A stretch of 64,000 nt of DNA from positions 1 to 64,000 of the forward strand of contig JAIOPQ010000057.1 of NCBI GenBank assembly GCA_021413825.1. The letters are read 5' to 3'. Position 1 is the stretch's first letter. The number at the start of each line of letters is the position of its first letter. Below the pieces are notes generated by a model. That model ran no database searches. It was not told the origin of the DNA and saw only the letters and a list, made by a program, of their open reading frames with translations. Position numbers and translations under genes: made by a program. Source of the DNA: Spirochaetia bacterium. Lineage in GTDB: Bacteria; Spirochaetota; Leptospiria; Leptospirales; Leptonemataceae. Shown here piece by piece: positions 9,939-19,524 of the stretch.

Positions 9939-10637
9939 ATGGCCCGGTTCAAGCAATATCTTTCGCGGATTCAAGCCGCCCTGACGAGGATCGGCTCTCG
10001 CGCCAGTCGGTTTCCGTGGAAACCCATTCTCATAACCATGGGAAGTCTGATTGCGGCTTCCGTAATCACTCTGGCTGGATTGCTCTACTATATGCAAAGA
10101 TCCAGATGCGTCGCCGGAGATTGCGAGAATGGAACCGGTACCCTTCAGGTCAATGACGGCACCACTTACACCGGTCGTTTCCGCGAAAGAAAATTCGATG
10201 GCGCAGGAATCTTGTCAACGCGGCGGAAGGGGAATTACCGGGGCGAATGGGTAATGGGGCAGAAACAGGGATTTGGCGAGTATACCTACGCAGACGGTGG
10301 TAAGTATTCGGGCCAGTTTCACGCGAATGTGAAAGAAGGCCGTGGTTCATATCGATGGTCGGACGGAACAGTTCTGGCGGGTAACTGGCATGAAGGCGAA
10401 CCACAGGGAGATTGCACCCTCACACTATCTGACGGTACGGCTTTGCGGGGCCAATACGCTGATGGAAAAGTGCACTCTGGCGCTGGGATCTATATTTACG
10501 ATAACGGCAAGCGCTACATTGGCCAGTGGTCCGATGGCAAGCGAAATGGCATTGGCGCGCTGCTCGATGAAGAGGGTGGCGTGATTTTTTCGGGAAGATG
10601 GAAGGATGATAAGGAAGTGAAAACGGATGGAAAATAG
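9939..10637 (+). CDS. Membrane-anchored MORN-repeat protein (locus A)
   Basis: This 232-residue protein has a basic N terminus, one transmembrane segment (about 31-52), then about seven MORN repeats of 20-23 residues through to the end, for example EWVMGQKQGFGEYTYADGG. MORN repeats form an elongated beta sheet that binds lipids or proteins. The anchor would place them outside the inner membrane. A clear paralogue lies at 51253-51885: RCVAGDCENGTG here matches QCVSGNCINGNG there, just after the anchor. It overlaps the Yip1-like gene downstream by 11 bases and starts the run MORN, Yip1-like, TPR. A role as scaffold for the toxin beyond 12315 is inference. Confidence 0.85.
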   Translation: MARFKQYLSRIQAALTRIGSRASRFPWKPILITMGSLIAASVITLAGLLYYMQRSRCVAGDCENGTGTLQVNDGTTYTGRFRERKFDGAGILSTRRKGNYRGEWVMGQKQGFGEYTYADGGKYSGQFHANVKEGRGSYRWSDGTVLAGNWHEGEPQGDCTLTLSDGTALRGQYADGKVHSGAGIYIYDNGKRYIGQWSDGKRNGIGALLDEEGGVIFSGRWKDDKEVKTDGK

Positions 10638-11280
10638 TAAGGTGGGCATTCTTTCTCTCCCTCGGGAGATATTTCGAGCGCATCGGAATCCTGAGAACTC
10701 GGTTGATCTTCTCGGAGATTCGTCGATTCGTCGCCTGACGTTAACTCAGTTGATCTGGTTGCTAATTCTGGCAATTCCCGGAACTATTACCGGCCTCGTT
10801 ATTCTCTTAGTCAAAGGAACTTTCGGCCAAACCGTCCCAGGGGGCCCCACTTCTTCCCCTGGTGAAATGCTATTTGCAGACGCACTGTTATTCGTCATAG
10901 CCTGGATCGCTTACCTGTTTCCGGTTGCCCTTGTAAGACTCTGGGGCCTTCGCTTCCTTGGAGACACTGGAACCTACCGCCAGGTTTTTCGCGTCGCGTG
11001 GATGGCTGCATGGCCGGTAATAGCGATTGCAGCGCTGCTCAGATTCGTTGCAGTTCTGGTGCCGGGGACGGCTCCACCCGCAGTTGGATACGCGCAATTT
11101 GCATTGTCGATGATTCTATTTCTGGCAGGGTTATTTCTTGAGGCAAGGTATACCGTGAAAGTTCACAGGCCCCTCTTTGGCCAAAACACGGGCCGCGCCG
11201 TGGTTACCTGGGTTTCTCCGTTTGTAATCTGGTTTGTATTCGCCTGGCTAATGGTTCAAATTCTGGGGCTATTCGCATGA
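10627..11280 (+). CDS. Yip1-like multi-pass membrane protein (paralogue 2, locus A)
   Basis: This 217-residue integral membrane protein has about five helices (near 38-62, 83-105, 120-143, 150-172 and 190-215). The C-terminal signature NTGRAVVTWVSPFVIW matches paralogues 1 and 3. The start overlaps the MORN gene by 11 bases and the stop overlaps the TPR gene, so the three are co-translated. Function is unknown. Conserved pairing with MORN and TPR genes in both toxin loci suggests a common complex in the inner membrane. Confidence 0.75.
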   Translation: MENSKVGILSLPREIFRAHRNPENSVDLLGDSSIRRLTLTQLIWLLILAIPGTITGLVILLVKGTFGQTVPGGPTSSPGEMLFADALLFVIAWIAYLFPVALVRLWGLRFLGDTGTYRQVFRVAWMAAWPVIAIAALLRFVAVLVPGTAPPAVGYAQFALSMILFLAGLFLEARYTVKVHRPLFGQNTGRAVVTWVSPFVIWFVFAWLMVQILGLFA

Positions 11281-12140
11281 TGACTCACAAAAGGAGCATT
11301 CAAATCCTCCTGATTTTAGGCGCATTCTTGATGTTCGTCACGTGCAAACAACAAACACCTGACGAAGCCAATGCAGAGATTGATCAGGCAATTTCAGAGG
11401 GATTGAAATTCTATCAGGAGGCGAATTTCGCAGAGGCCCTTCCCGTCTTTGAGAAGGCGGCCAAAAAGCATCCTGGATCAGCGGACCTGGCGAATAACGT
11501 TGGAATGTGTCACCTGCAGATGGGCGACTTTGTGCGCGCAGAAGAAGGCTTCAAAGCAGCTCTAAGCATTCAGAAAACTTCCAAGCTATACGTTAACCTG
11601 GGGGATGTACAGGCGCGACAAGGAAAATTCAACGAAGCTGTAAAGACGTTAACAGAGGCTACCACCCTGGACCAAAAGAATTTCTTTGCCTGGGTGGCCC
11701 TAGGTCGCGCTCATTTCTCGCTCAAAGAGTTTGAGAAAGCCGAGAAATCCTGGAACCATGCGCGCACGCTGAACGAAAGTGCTGAGTTACTAAATAGTCT
11801 GGGCACGCTCCGCCTGCATCAAAACAAAACCGAAGATGCAACAACGTTATTCGACAAAGCAATCAAGATGGAGCCTGGGTACGCACCGGCTTACTACAAT
11901 CTGGGTGTCCTTCAACAGAAGGCAAAGGAATATCAGAAAGCGAATGACAATTACGTCAGAGCGATTGCCGTTGATGCTGCGTATTTACCTGCCTATTACA
12001 ATCTTGGGCTGGTTCGGAAGGAATTGGGCCGCAAAGAAGAGGCTATCGCCAGTTTTAAACGATTCGTTCAGCTTGCTCCAAAGGATCTTGAGGAACAGAT
12101 AAAGGGAGCGCAGAGTGAGATTGAGGGGTTGGGAAAGTGA
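11277..12140 (+). CDS. TPR lipoprotein (locus A)
   Basis: This 287-residue protein has a signal peptide ending at a relaxed spirochaete-type lipobox (FLMFVTC, Cys at about 23). About seven tetratricopeptide repeats follow, such as AYYNLGVLQQKAKEYQKA and AYYNLGLVRKELGRKEEA. The last 60 residues closely parallel the end of the TPR protein at 51882-52489. Two Met codons start the gene, overlapping the Yip1-like stop (ATGATGA). The protein is probably anchored to a membrane facing the periplasm, where TPRs would bind partners. It could hold or chaperone the exported toxin, but no sequence motif proves that. Confidence 0.85.
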   Translation: MMTHKRSIQILLILGAFLMFVTCKQQTPDEANAEIDQAISEGLKFYQEANFAEALPVFEKAAKKHPGSADLANNVGMCHLQMGDFVRAEEGFKAALSIQKTSKLYVNLGDVQARQGKFNEAVKTLTEATTLDQKNFFAWVALGRAHFSLKEFEKAEKSWNHARTLNESAELLNSLGTLRLHQNKTEDATTLFDKAIKMEPGYAPAYYNLGVLQQKAKEYQKANDNYVRAIAVDAAYLPAYYNLGLVRKELGRKEEAIASFKRFVQLAPKDLEEQIKGAQSEIEGLGK

Positions 12141-12314
12141 ACCCCGCTACCTGGGGGGAATGAACGCGTTTCCTTCTTCGGCTTTGTTGCGTGCGCGAAT
12201 CCTGTTCGCACATGTCAGCCAACTACATATCACCGTTATTTGAGATTTATTTTGCCCTTGATCACTTCCCGAAAAAGGTCTGGCTCAAGTAACGATATTT
12301 CCAGAGGGGCCTCA
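12141..12314. other. Convergent intergenic region
   Basis: These 174 bases lie between the convergent TPR gene (plus) and the immunity candidate (minus). I see no gene and no strong terminator hairpin. Confidence 0.4.
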
Positions 12315-12656
12315 TCATTTTTCCTTACTTGAGCCCGGATTGCATGCGCCTGCAGCCGAGTCCTCCAAGATGGAATCCTTCAGTCGCCAACCAGCTGCTT
12401 CGTCGAACATCTCGTCAAACATTGATTCTGGCAGAATTCGCAAATCCTCACCTTCATGCTCTGAACAGAATTGAGCCATTGCTGAAGCTAGGTCAGGACC
12501 TTGCACCCGTTTCAGTGTCTTCTGATCAAGCCAACCTGTGAATCTAAAGGGAATTGGCTCACCCGATTCGGCTATGCATGCAGCCTTTCCCAAATCAATT
12601 CCCTGTCTGCTCTGCATTGCCACCAAATAAAAACTATGGCTCACGGTTTTACCCAA
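12315..12656 (-). CDS. Candidate immunity protein to the tRNase toxin
   Basis: This 113-residue protein has no signal peptide or membrane segment and is acidic towards the C terminus (AMAQFCSEHEGEDLR, FDEMFDEAAG). I do not recognise its family. The case for immunity is context: its ATG lies inside the last codons of the giant toxin gene (16-base overlap, same strand), the usual position of immunity genes in CdiA and polymorphic toxin systems. A soluble cytoplasmic protein is what a tRNase would require. Small acidic immunity proteins are common against basic nuclease domains. Confidence 0.65.
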   Translation of the reverse strand: MGKTVSHSFYLVAMQSRQGIDLGKAACIAESGEPIPFRFTGWLDQKTLKRVQGPDLASAMAQFCSEHEGEDLRILPESMFDEMFDEAAGWRLKDSILEDSAAGACNPGSSKEK

Positions 12657-15600
12657 ACATACTCACCACTGCTGGTCAAGATTTTTACCTCCTTTAATGC
12701 TCCCATGCGCCCGGACTGCACTTGTTGCTGGACAGCGCGAATTGCATCCGCGTGGCTGAGACCGGCAGAACGTCCATCAACGATTACTCTGTCCGATTGG
12801 TACTTGGCTTTCCCCAAATTGTTTCGAACGGCATTAATGCTAGCACTCTCAAGCGTTTTAAATTCGTAACGTACCCCGTTTACCACGAAATCATATCCTT
12901 CGGCCTGACTACCTCGCACGATTACGTTGTTGCCCTTCGAAGCGAGTTCTTTTGCAAAATCGATCTCTTTTCTATACGCTTTGCCTAAGACCTTGACATC
13001 CCCGAGAACGACTTTGAGTTCATTCTTGATTACTTGAGACCCCGGACCACCCATGTAGGCATCACCTGCAACGATCGCAGCAATCGCTTCGCCAATCGTG
13101 ATGCTATTTGCCGTTGCAAACAGATAAAGGGCTGGACATCCCCCCGCCGCGCATGCAACCACGCCCACCTCAACGGCGGCTGCGACGGCACTTGCCTTAG
13201 CCAAATTAGCTGACGTCTCGTTCATGCAAGCCGGCCCATCATCACAAGCCATTCGTAGCCCAAGACCGAAGCTACCGTAAGGATCATCGTTGTGCACGAG
13301 TGATTCGCCTTCCCCAACAAAGTAGTCATGCGCTTCCGCTACTGAGAAGTTATAGACAGTCACCGTACGTGGAATCATCTCAACGGTGGAAATCGTCGCT
13401 GACCCTGGTAGCTCTGCTGGCAAAAACACGGCTTCCTTTCCCTTACCCGTTTCTGAACCCGTGAAAGACACTGTTTTCACAGGAAACTTGTGTCCATCGG
13501 CCATAGTCACTCGTTCATTGTGCCTCGCGATAGCGGCTATCGTTGGAATTAGCATGCCAGCACGGAGGTCCCTTCCCTTCACCCAACCTTTGCCGGCCAC
13601 ATAAAACCGATGCGACCATGTCGTTTCAAGGCTCGTTCCGTCCAGGCTAGTTACACGGTAGATTTCTGGGGTCGTTCGAACGAATGTTTCCTGTACTTTC
13701 GAATATGTCAATGCGCCCGTCTTTTCATTCCACGCAATCACCGTGTCTCCGCTACGAATATCCTGTATTTCTTTGTAATGCTTGTGATTCTTTACGAATG
13801 CCCCGCGCGTCTGCGGAGCAACCAGAACTAACGTTCCCCGGGTGAAACAGGTCCGGCTCTGATACTTCCCATTCGTATCAATGTATCCCCAGCGGTCGCC
13901 GAGTCCGCCGCCAGCCAGCTCATGCATTCCGTCCTGGATATCCCCAAAGAAGTCATCCAGTATCCCATCACCCCGCGATGCTTCCATATCGCGCGGCGGA
14001 CTTTCTCCATTCTGAATCCTTAGCGCCAGTTCTTTGTTGTGCAGAGCTGTAAGCTCTGCCTCGCGCTGAGCTTCCGTTAAGTTCGCCCATGCCGCAGCAC
14101 TGTAGTCTTTGCCCGTTAATTCCTTGATGCGATCACGGCGCCCTTTATCCAGCTCCGCCTGTTTCTGAGCCTGATCCATCGCTTGCGCATAGTCATGCAA
14201 AAGAGTGGGATTGATGGTACCTACGCCGCGGTCGGTCAGGGTTCCCACATTCACTCCCTTCGTGCTCATGCTCACAGAAAGCGAGTCTTCGCCATCCCAT
14301 CCGCGTGTATAACTCAGGCCGATCCCGTTCTCTCCATATCTGCTGCTGGCTTTTCCCGAGTATTTGATGCCTGCAGTGATTCCGCCGTGCTGTGAAATGC
14401 CCGCATTTACGCCAAGACCCGCTGGCATCCTACCGGCGTCACCTTTGAAGTTGTGACTTATGTTGGCTCCGAAGCCACTTGCCCTATCATAGGAAAGGCC
14501 AAATGCTGGACCGTCCTTCTGACCATAGCTTCCGCTCACAGATAATCCGCCCCGTACACTATATCCTACGGATCCACTGAGCCCGTCTGCATCTCCCGCG
14601 TTGAATGAAACGCCTAGCCCATTCCTATCCGAATACGTAAGGGCGCCGCCCAGTTTTCCAGAGCCAGGACCGTATCCCAGGGAGGCTGAAAATCCTCCCT
14701 CATGTGTATAACTCATACTGCCGCTTACAAATTCTAAGGACGCAACTGTCGCTGTGCTGGCTCCGGCTAGTGCAGCAAAACCTGGGATCGCTTGCAGAGC
14801 AAGGCTTCCCGCAGCTACCAGCGCACCCTTGTCCCCACCCCTGATCCAGCCTTCACGGACTTTCCAGGCAGTGTAAGCTCCGCCGCCAATCAGGCCGGTC
14901 GTTGCGTCCATCAGCATCGGGTGCTGTGCATAGGTTGCAACCAGTCCCTTTTCAATTCTGGAAAAGACTTTGTCGTTGGCCATGAGTATGGCAGAGCCGA
15001 CAACGACGAAGGGATTTCCAGATGCAAACGCCAGTTGCATGATTCCGCCTCGAGCACCGAAACCCAGGTTCTTCGTAAAGTCCGATGCAGCGGCGTAATC
15101 ACCATTGGCCTTCATCTTCATGGATTCTTTCAATCGATCATTGCCGGCCAAATCAGCGGCGCCTTTCAGTGTATTGTATTGGATCTGTGTGGCGACTTTT
15201 TCGGCCATATTGCCGTAGACCTTGGTTGCGATCTTGATGTCTTTCGCCAGGACATCAAGGCCCGTGTAAGCACCGAGCTTTGCAACATTGTCGAGTTTGG
15301 TAATGCCAAAATCTTTCTTGAGTTTGTCCAATGGAACCCCAGTAGTTGCGGCACCCAAATGTGCAACGGCACCTTTGTAGTCACCCGTCACCCACGACCC
15401 AAAGGTATCTCCAAGGTTTGTAACTATCCCAACAACCCCATCCAGGCCTGCCTGCAACGCTCCACCCAGACCCTTCCCGGCCAGGCTGGCTTGATACATT
15501 CCTTTTCCCAGTCCCCAAATGGCGCCAGCAATAGGAATAGAGGAAATGGCTTGATCTACCTTCGCGAGCTTGGGGTTGTAAGCCGCATTGCGCATAGTGT

Positions 15601-18376
15601 ACGTAACGGCTCCGAGAATTAGATCTTCCGGTTTTAACTGAGCAGCCTTAGTTTTTGCCTTCTTTGCGGCCGCCTGGGACAATTGAGTCTGGAGCATACT
15701 TGCCAGATCTGCATTTCCAATCGCTTCGCCAAGGTGCTGATATGCCAGACTCTCGGCATAACTTGCGGCGGCTTCGTGCGGTTTCATCCCGCCCATGAGT
15801 CCGGAAAGGAAGCCGGAAGGAAAGCCCGTGGCCGCAGAGATTGCGTCAGCGATCTGTCCGCGCACCTGGCCTTGCGCCCAGGATTCAAATGTGCCGCCTG
15901 TGAGGAGTGCGGTGAGCAGGCTTTTGATCTGGGCTGCATCGGCAGCTTTCTTCTGCGCTTCCTTTGAAAATGCCTGGAGATTGTCTCCTACTACTTTGTT
16001 TGCAGCTTCCAGAACCTCGCTCTGCCGATTCATCGATTCTTCGGTTTGCTTCTGGTAATCGTTCTGAGCGTCCAGAATTGACTGAAGATTCCACTCGCTA
16101 AAGAGTGAACCAGTGCTCGCCAGTTTTTGCGTCGGAGGCGGAGCAATGTGAATGGTCTGTTGCGCAAGGACGGGGTGATAGGCTTCCGCGTTCGTCGGAT
16201 CGCCACCGTCATTCAGTGCTGCCTGGCCGTTGGCAACCGCTCTTGTTAACGTTATACGACCAGATGCATCCGTCGTAACTTGAATCGAAGAGTCAGAGAC
16301 TTTTCCTTCGGCAATATTCTTTTGCACTTCCGCCGTAATCTGATCCCCGCTCCATTCAGGATGTGCAATCGACAGGGCCAGTGCATCCGCCTGTGCTTTC
16401 GCACTTGTGATCATACTCTTAACGGCATCAGATTTCATATGCTCGGCTTCATCGCTGGCGGTCTTTGCAATAGCGAGGTTTGACAGACCGCCTAACGTTT
16501 CGCCAAACTTGTTTTCCAGGTTTGAGATCAAACTGAAATCAGGCAGACCAATCGCGGCACTGTCATTGGCATGCGTAGAACTGGATGGCACGCTATTTAC
16601 AATAGATATAAGGTTTGCAAGGTTAGGTTGCTGGACCGGGGTATACGCTGGCAAACCAGCAAGCACAGCTTTGGCAGCTTCTTGTTGAGCCTTTGGATCA
16701 CCGCCTTGCGTCGCGTTTTGGGCAGCAGCAAGGTCAAGAGCTACCGTTTGCCATTGGGCATCGGCAACCTTGTGAGCATCGCTCATTGATTGAAGCCACG
16801 TGTTCTTTGATTGCATCAACTGCGTCGATGCGGTGTCATATGCCTGCTGCTCCGTGATTAGGTCTTGCTGGGCCGTGGCCAACCAGGCCGCATGTTGCGC
16901 CTGATACTGTGACACCTGGACTTCCCAGTTGGCGCTTGCCTGCTGCAGGCCGGTGAATGTTGCAAGCGCAGCACTCAGGTCATTCTTGTATCCGCCCCAG
17001 GTTTGTGCGTTGGATTCAGCGATTGAATCGTGAACGTGATATGTGAGCGTTTTGATAACACTGTCTTCCGCATAGCCGCCGCCCTGAGGGATGCAGATTA
17101 CGAAGCAAATAGCTCCATTTGCGCCCCATTGAAAAGGAAAACCATCGTTCGGCAAATAGATATGATTCGTCTCCCAAGTGTTGAAGACAATTGGGAAGGG
17201 CGGATTGTGTGAAGCGGAGTATCCCTGCAGCTGAATCGAGTTTATCGTTACGGTCTTGCCTACTCCACCCAGTTGAGTCAGGAGTGGTTGCTGATTTCCG
17301 TCGATGTACGCCTGGACATTTCCAAATTGGGGATCGACGTAGAGATTGCCCCAGTTGCCATAAAAGCTCAGCGTTGCACTGTCATTATAGTTAATGTCTA
17401 CCTGGCTTTGCCAGGTTTGCTCGGTCGTATACGCAACGTTTTCCTGCGCGGTGAGATAGTTCACCATCGTCTGCGTAACTTGAGACAGCGGCGCATTCTG
17501 CTGCAGCGCTGTCTGAATACTCGTTATGACCGTCAGGAGATCGGTTCCCGCTTGATTCATTGCGCTGACGCAATTATTTCCCTGAGCGTCGCATGTCGTA
17601 TTGTAGAACAATTGACTGCTCTGCAAATAGCTCTGCATCCCCTGAACCTGCGTGCTAATCGCGTTGCGAACGTTTCCTTCCGCTGCCTGAATCCCCTGAA
17701 GATTTTGCTGATATTCTTGCTCTGTCTGATTCAGGCCGGCAATAAACGAATTAAAGTTTTGATCCAGCGCACCCTGGGCCGCACCAAACTGATTCAGGCC
17801 ATTCGCAAGTTGCGCATTGAATCCCTTTTCGTAAGCGGCTTTCGCGTCTGCTACTTGCTGCGCCGCATCCTTGAAAACATCGGAATTCTGAGTGGGCGCT
17901 GTCGCATTCAAAAGAGCGTCTGCCTGGGTCTTTGCGTCCTGCTCTGCTTCCTTGAGATCGGCGGTGCTAAGCGATGCGATGAAAGTCTGGCGTTCAGTCT
18001 GGATGGTAGTCTGAGCAGCGCTGGTCCAGCTCGCTTCGGCGGCGCTCATCTGGCTGAGGAGCGCACTCCGGACATAGTTTTGATAGTCAACCTGACTGTT
18101 TACAGAATCCGATTGCGTAACATTGAGCAGCTCTGTGTTAATCTGCGCGGTGACGACCGCTTCCCATGTCGCGCGAAGCCCCGCGAGACCACCCTGAACA
18201 ATCGTCTCCCACGCGGCCTGGCTTTGCGCTCCTTGAGCCTGGCTAATAGTTGGATTCAAGTCCTGACTATTGAAAGCCGGAGGTTGCAGTTGCGGGACAG
18301 GCGCCGGTTGGCCAATCAATCCAACGAGGGAAAATAACAACAGGTTTGCGACAAAAACTAATCGAAAGGGCTTCAT
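12641..18376 (-). CDS. Giant polymorphic toxin: Lepto_longest trunk, Hint domain, CdiA-type tRNase tip
   Basis: This 1911-residue exported protein has a signal peptide (about 1-23, ending LVGLIGQ). A long trunk rich in Gln, Ala and coiled coil follows (about 25-1210) and resembles TIGR04388. A Gly-rich beta-repeat zone spans about 1215-1390. A Hint (hedgehog/intein) domain spans 1510-1696 with Cys1510, the TTWSH block and the closing VHN, so autoproteolysis looks intact. The last 110 residues (1799-1911) resemble the CdiA C-terminal tRNase domain of restriction-endonuclease fold: Asp1829, Glu1838 and Lys1840 in YDFVVNGVRYEFK give a D...ExK site, followed by AVRNNLGKAKYQSDRVIVD. The trunk is shared with 53853-60521 but the tip is different. 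I infer that Hint cleavage frees a nuclease to enter a competitor. The delivery route is unknown. Confidence 0.88.
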   Translation of the reverse strand: MKPFRLVFVANLLLFSLVGLIGQPAPVPQLQPPAFNSQDLNPTISQAQGAQSQAAWETIVQGGLAGLRATWEAVVTAQINTELLNVTQSDSVNSQVDYQNYVRSALLSQMSAAEASWTSAAQTTIQTERQTFIASLSTADLKEAEQDAKTQADALLNATAPTQNSDVFKDAAQQVADAKAAYEKGFNAQLANGLNQFGAAQGALDQNFNSFIAGLNQTEQEYQQNLQGIQAAEGNVRNAISTQVQGMQSYLQSSQLFYNTTCDAQGNNCVSAMNQAGTDLLTVITSIQTALQQNAPLSQVTQTMVNYLTAQENVAYTTEQTWQSQVDINYNDSATLSFYGNWGNLYVDPQFGNVQAYIDGNQQPLLTQLGGVGKTVTINSIQLQGYSASHNPPFPIVFNTWETNHIYLPNDGFPFQWGANGAICFVICIPQGGGYAEDSVIKTLTYHVHDSIAESNAQTWGGYKNDLSAALATFTGLQQASANWEVQVSQYQAQHAAWLATAQQDLITEQQAYDTASTQLMQSKNTWLQSMSDAHKVADAQWQTVALDLAAAQNATQGGDPKAQQEAAKAVLAGLPAYTPVQQPNLANLISIVNSVPSSSTHANDSAAIGLPDFSLISNLENKFGETLGGLSNLAIAKTASDEAEHMKSDAVKSMITSAKAQADALALSIAHPEWSGDQITAEVQKNIAEGKVSDSSIQVTTDASGRITLTRAVANGQAALNDGGDPTNAEAYHPVLAQQTIHIAPPPTQKLASTGSLFSEWNLQSILDAQNDYQKQTEESMNRQSEVLEAANKVVGDNLQAFSKEAQKKAADAAQIKSLLTALLTGGTFESWAQGQVRGQIADAISAATGFPSGFLSGLMGGMKPHEAAASYAESLAYQHLGEAIGNADLASMLQTQLSQAAAKKAKTKAAQLKPEDLILGAVTYTMRNAAYNPKLAKVDQAISSIPIAGAIWGLGKGMYQASLAGKGLGGALQAGLDGVVGIVTNLGDTFGSWVTGDYKGAVAHLGAATTGVPLDKLKKDFGITKLDNVAKLGAYTGLDVLAKDIKIATKVYGNMAEKVATQIQYNTLKGAADLAGNDRLKESMKMKANGDYAAASDFTKNLGFGARGGIMQLAFASGNPFVVVGSAILMANDKVFSRIEKGLVATYAQHPMLMDATTGLIGGGAYTAWKVREGWIRGGDKGALVAAGSLALQAIPGFAALAGASTATVASLEFVSGSMSYTHEGGFSASLGYGPGSGKLGGALTYSDRNGLGVSFNAGDADGLSGSVGYSVRGGLSVSGSYGQKDGPAFGLSYDRASGFGANISHNFKGDAGRMPAGLGVNAGISQHGGITAGIKYSGKASSRYGENGIGLSYTRGWDGEDSLSVSMSTKGVNVGTLTDRGVGTINPTLLHDYAQAMDQAQKQAELDKGRRDRIKELTGKDYSAAAWANLTEAQREAELTALHNKELALRIQNGESPPRDMEASRGDGILDDFFGDIQDGMHELAGGGLGDRWGYIDTNGKYQSRTCFTRGTLVLVAPQTRGAFVKNHKHYKEIQDIRSGDTVIAWNEKTGALTYSKVQETFVRTTPEIYRVTSLDGTSLETTWSHRFYVAGKGWVKGRDLRAGMLIPTIAAIARHNERVTMADGHKFPVKTVSFTGSETGKGKEAVFLPAELPGSATISTVEMIPRTVTVYNFSVAEAHDYFVGEGESLVHNDDPYGSFGLGLRMACDDGPACMNETSANLAKASAVAAAVEVGVVACAAGGCPALYLFATANSITIGEAIAAIVAGDAYMGGPGSQVIKNELKVVLGDVKVLGKAYRKEIDFAKELASKGNNVIVRGSQAEGYDFVVNGVRYEFKTLESASINAVRNNLGKAKYQSDRVIVDGRSAGLSHADAIRAVQQQVQSGRMGALKEVKILTSSGEYVWVKP

Positions 18377-18618
18377 AGGTAGATGTCAGGGACGCATCGT
18401 TTTCGCGCCACGGTCAACGCGAATTGTCAAAATACCGGCCAATTTTGTGCGAAAAAAGCAACTTTCGCATCGCCGAAATCAGCTACGCCCAAAGGGATAG
18501 AAGGATGCATCCGTTGGCGGCACCTCGCAATGGGCATCCAGCATAAACAAGAGTTGACAGGGAAACCTCGGACGCCGAACCATTAAGTAGAGTCGAAATT
18601 GGCTCTACCAGACGCGCT
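18377..18618. other. Divergent intergenic region upstream of toxin A
   Basis: These 242 bases separate the toxin start (minus) from the methyltransferase start (plus). A promoter for the toxin is expected here, but I see no strong consensus. Only a weak ribosome site precedes the toxin ATG. Confidence 0.35.
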
Positions 18619-19500
18619 GTGCACCTGTTTCGAATCCTACGATCAATCCTGAATCATCCTCTAAACAAAAACAGTAAGATCAAGACCCTCATTCGATTCA
18701 TCCGGTGGCAACTGGGGGTACGGCTCCTGCCCTTCCCGGTAGTTTATCCGTTCATTCACGAGACCGTCTTGGTCGCCGAACGCGGCATGACTGGCGCAAC
18801 CGGAAACATTTATTCCGGACTTGAAGAATTCGACAATATGGGTTTCGTCCTGCATTTTCTCCGACCTGCTGACCTCTTCCTGGATGTGGGAGCAAACATC
18901 GGGTCGTACTCGGTCCTAGCAGCCGGAGTGCTGGGTTGCAAAACAGTAAGCCTTGAACCTTTCACGAGATCATTCGCCTCACTTGAGCGAAATATAGCCG
19001 TCAACAGAATCGGGAAACTTGTAAGCCCGAGGGTCGTGGCAGCAAGTGATCGAAAAGGAACTTTGAAACTCGCGACCACCCTTGGCGCCATGAATCATGT
19101 TGTGCCGTCGTCAGACATTTCATCTGAATCGGTGGAGGTGGATGCGGATACTCTCGACAATATTGTTGGGGATCAAATTCCAGCGCTCATCAAGATTGAC
19201 GTTGAGGGATTTGAACAATCCGTAATCATGGGGGCACGCCGCACCCTGAGGGACCCGCGGCAACAGGCTCTGCTCATCGAACTCGGAGGACTTTCCGAAC
19301 GCTTTGGTGTACACGCCACAGATCTCCGTGGATTGATCCAATCCTTCGGGTATTCAGAAGTGCTTTACGAACCTCGTTCGCGCAGGTTGAAACCTGGTCT
19401 TGCAGAACAATACAATGCACTGTTTGTAAAAGACATCGCGTTCGTCACGGAACGTGTTGGGTCCGCAAAAGCGTTTGTCGTCAATGGCCAGTCGATCTAG
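18619..19500 (+). CDS. FkbM-family SAM-dependent methyltransferase
   Basis: This 293-residue protein uses a GTG start. The SAM-binding motif I is LFLDVGANIGSYSVLAAG (about 87-104). The acidic motif II is SLEPFTRSFASLERN, and LIKIDVEGFEQSVIMGA (about 190-206) is the typical FkbM C-terminal motif. FkbM proteins O-methylate sugars and polyketides and are common in surface-polysaccharide clusters and mobile regions. No glycosyltransferase neighbours are seen here, so the acceptor is unknown. The gene stands alone at the left end of the accessory island. Confidence 0.88.
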   Translation: MHLFRILRSILNHPLNKNSKIKTLIRFIRWQLGVRLLPFPVVYPFIHETVLVAERGMTGATGNIYSGLEEFDNMGFVLHFLRPADLFLDVGANIGSYSVLAAGVLGCKTVSLEPFTRSFASLERNIAVNRIGKLVSPRVVAASDRKGTLKLATTLGAMNHVVPSSDISSESVEVDADTLDNIVGDQIPALIKIDVEGFEQSVIMGARRTLRDPRQQALLIELGGLSERFGVHATDLRGLIQSFGYSEVLYEPRSRRLKPGLAEQYNALFVKDIAFVTERVGSAKAFVVNGQSI

Positions 19501-19524
19501 GAGCGGCTTGCCCGTTTGCCCATT

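Noticed and set aside
14792-15622. 276-codon plus-strand frame inside toxin A
   Set aside because: Antisense to the conserved trunk, with no ribosome site or recognisable domain.
17273-18337. 354-codon plus-strand open frame inside the toxin A gene
   Set aside because: It is antisense to the trunk, which matches toxin B residue by residue, so the minus frame is the real one. The plus frame is low in structure and rich in Arg and Leu from reverse reading.
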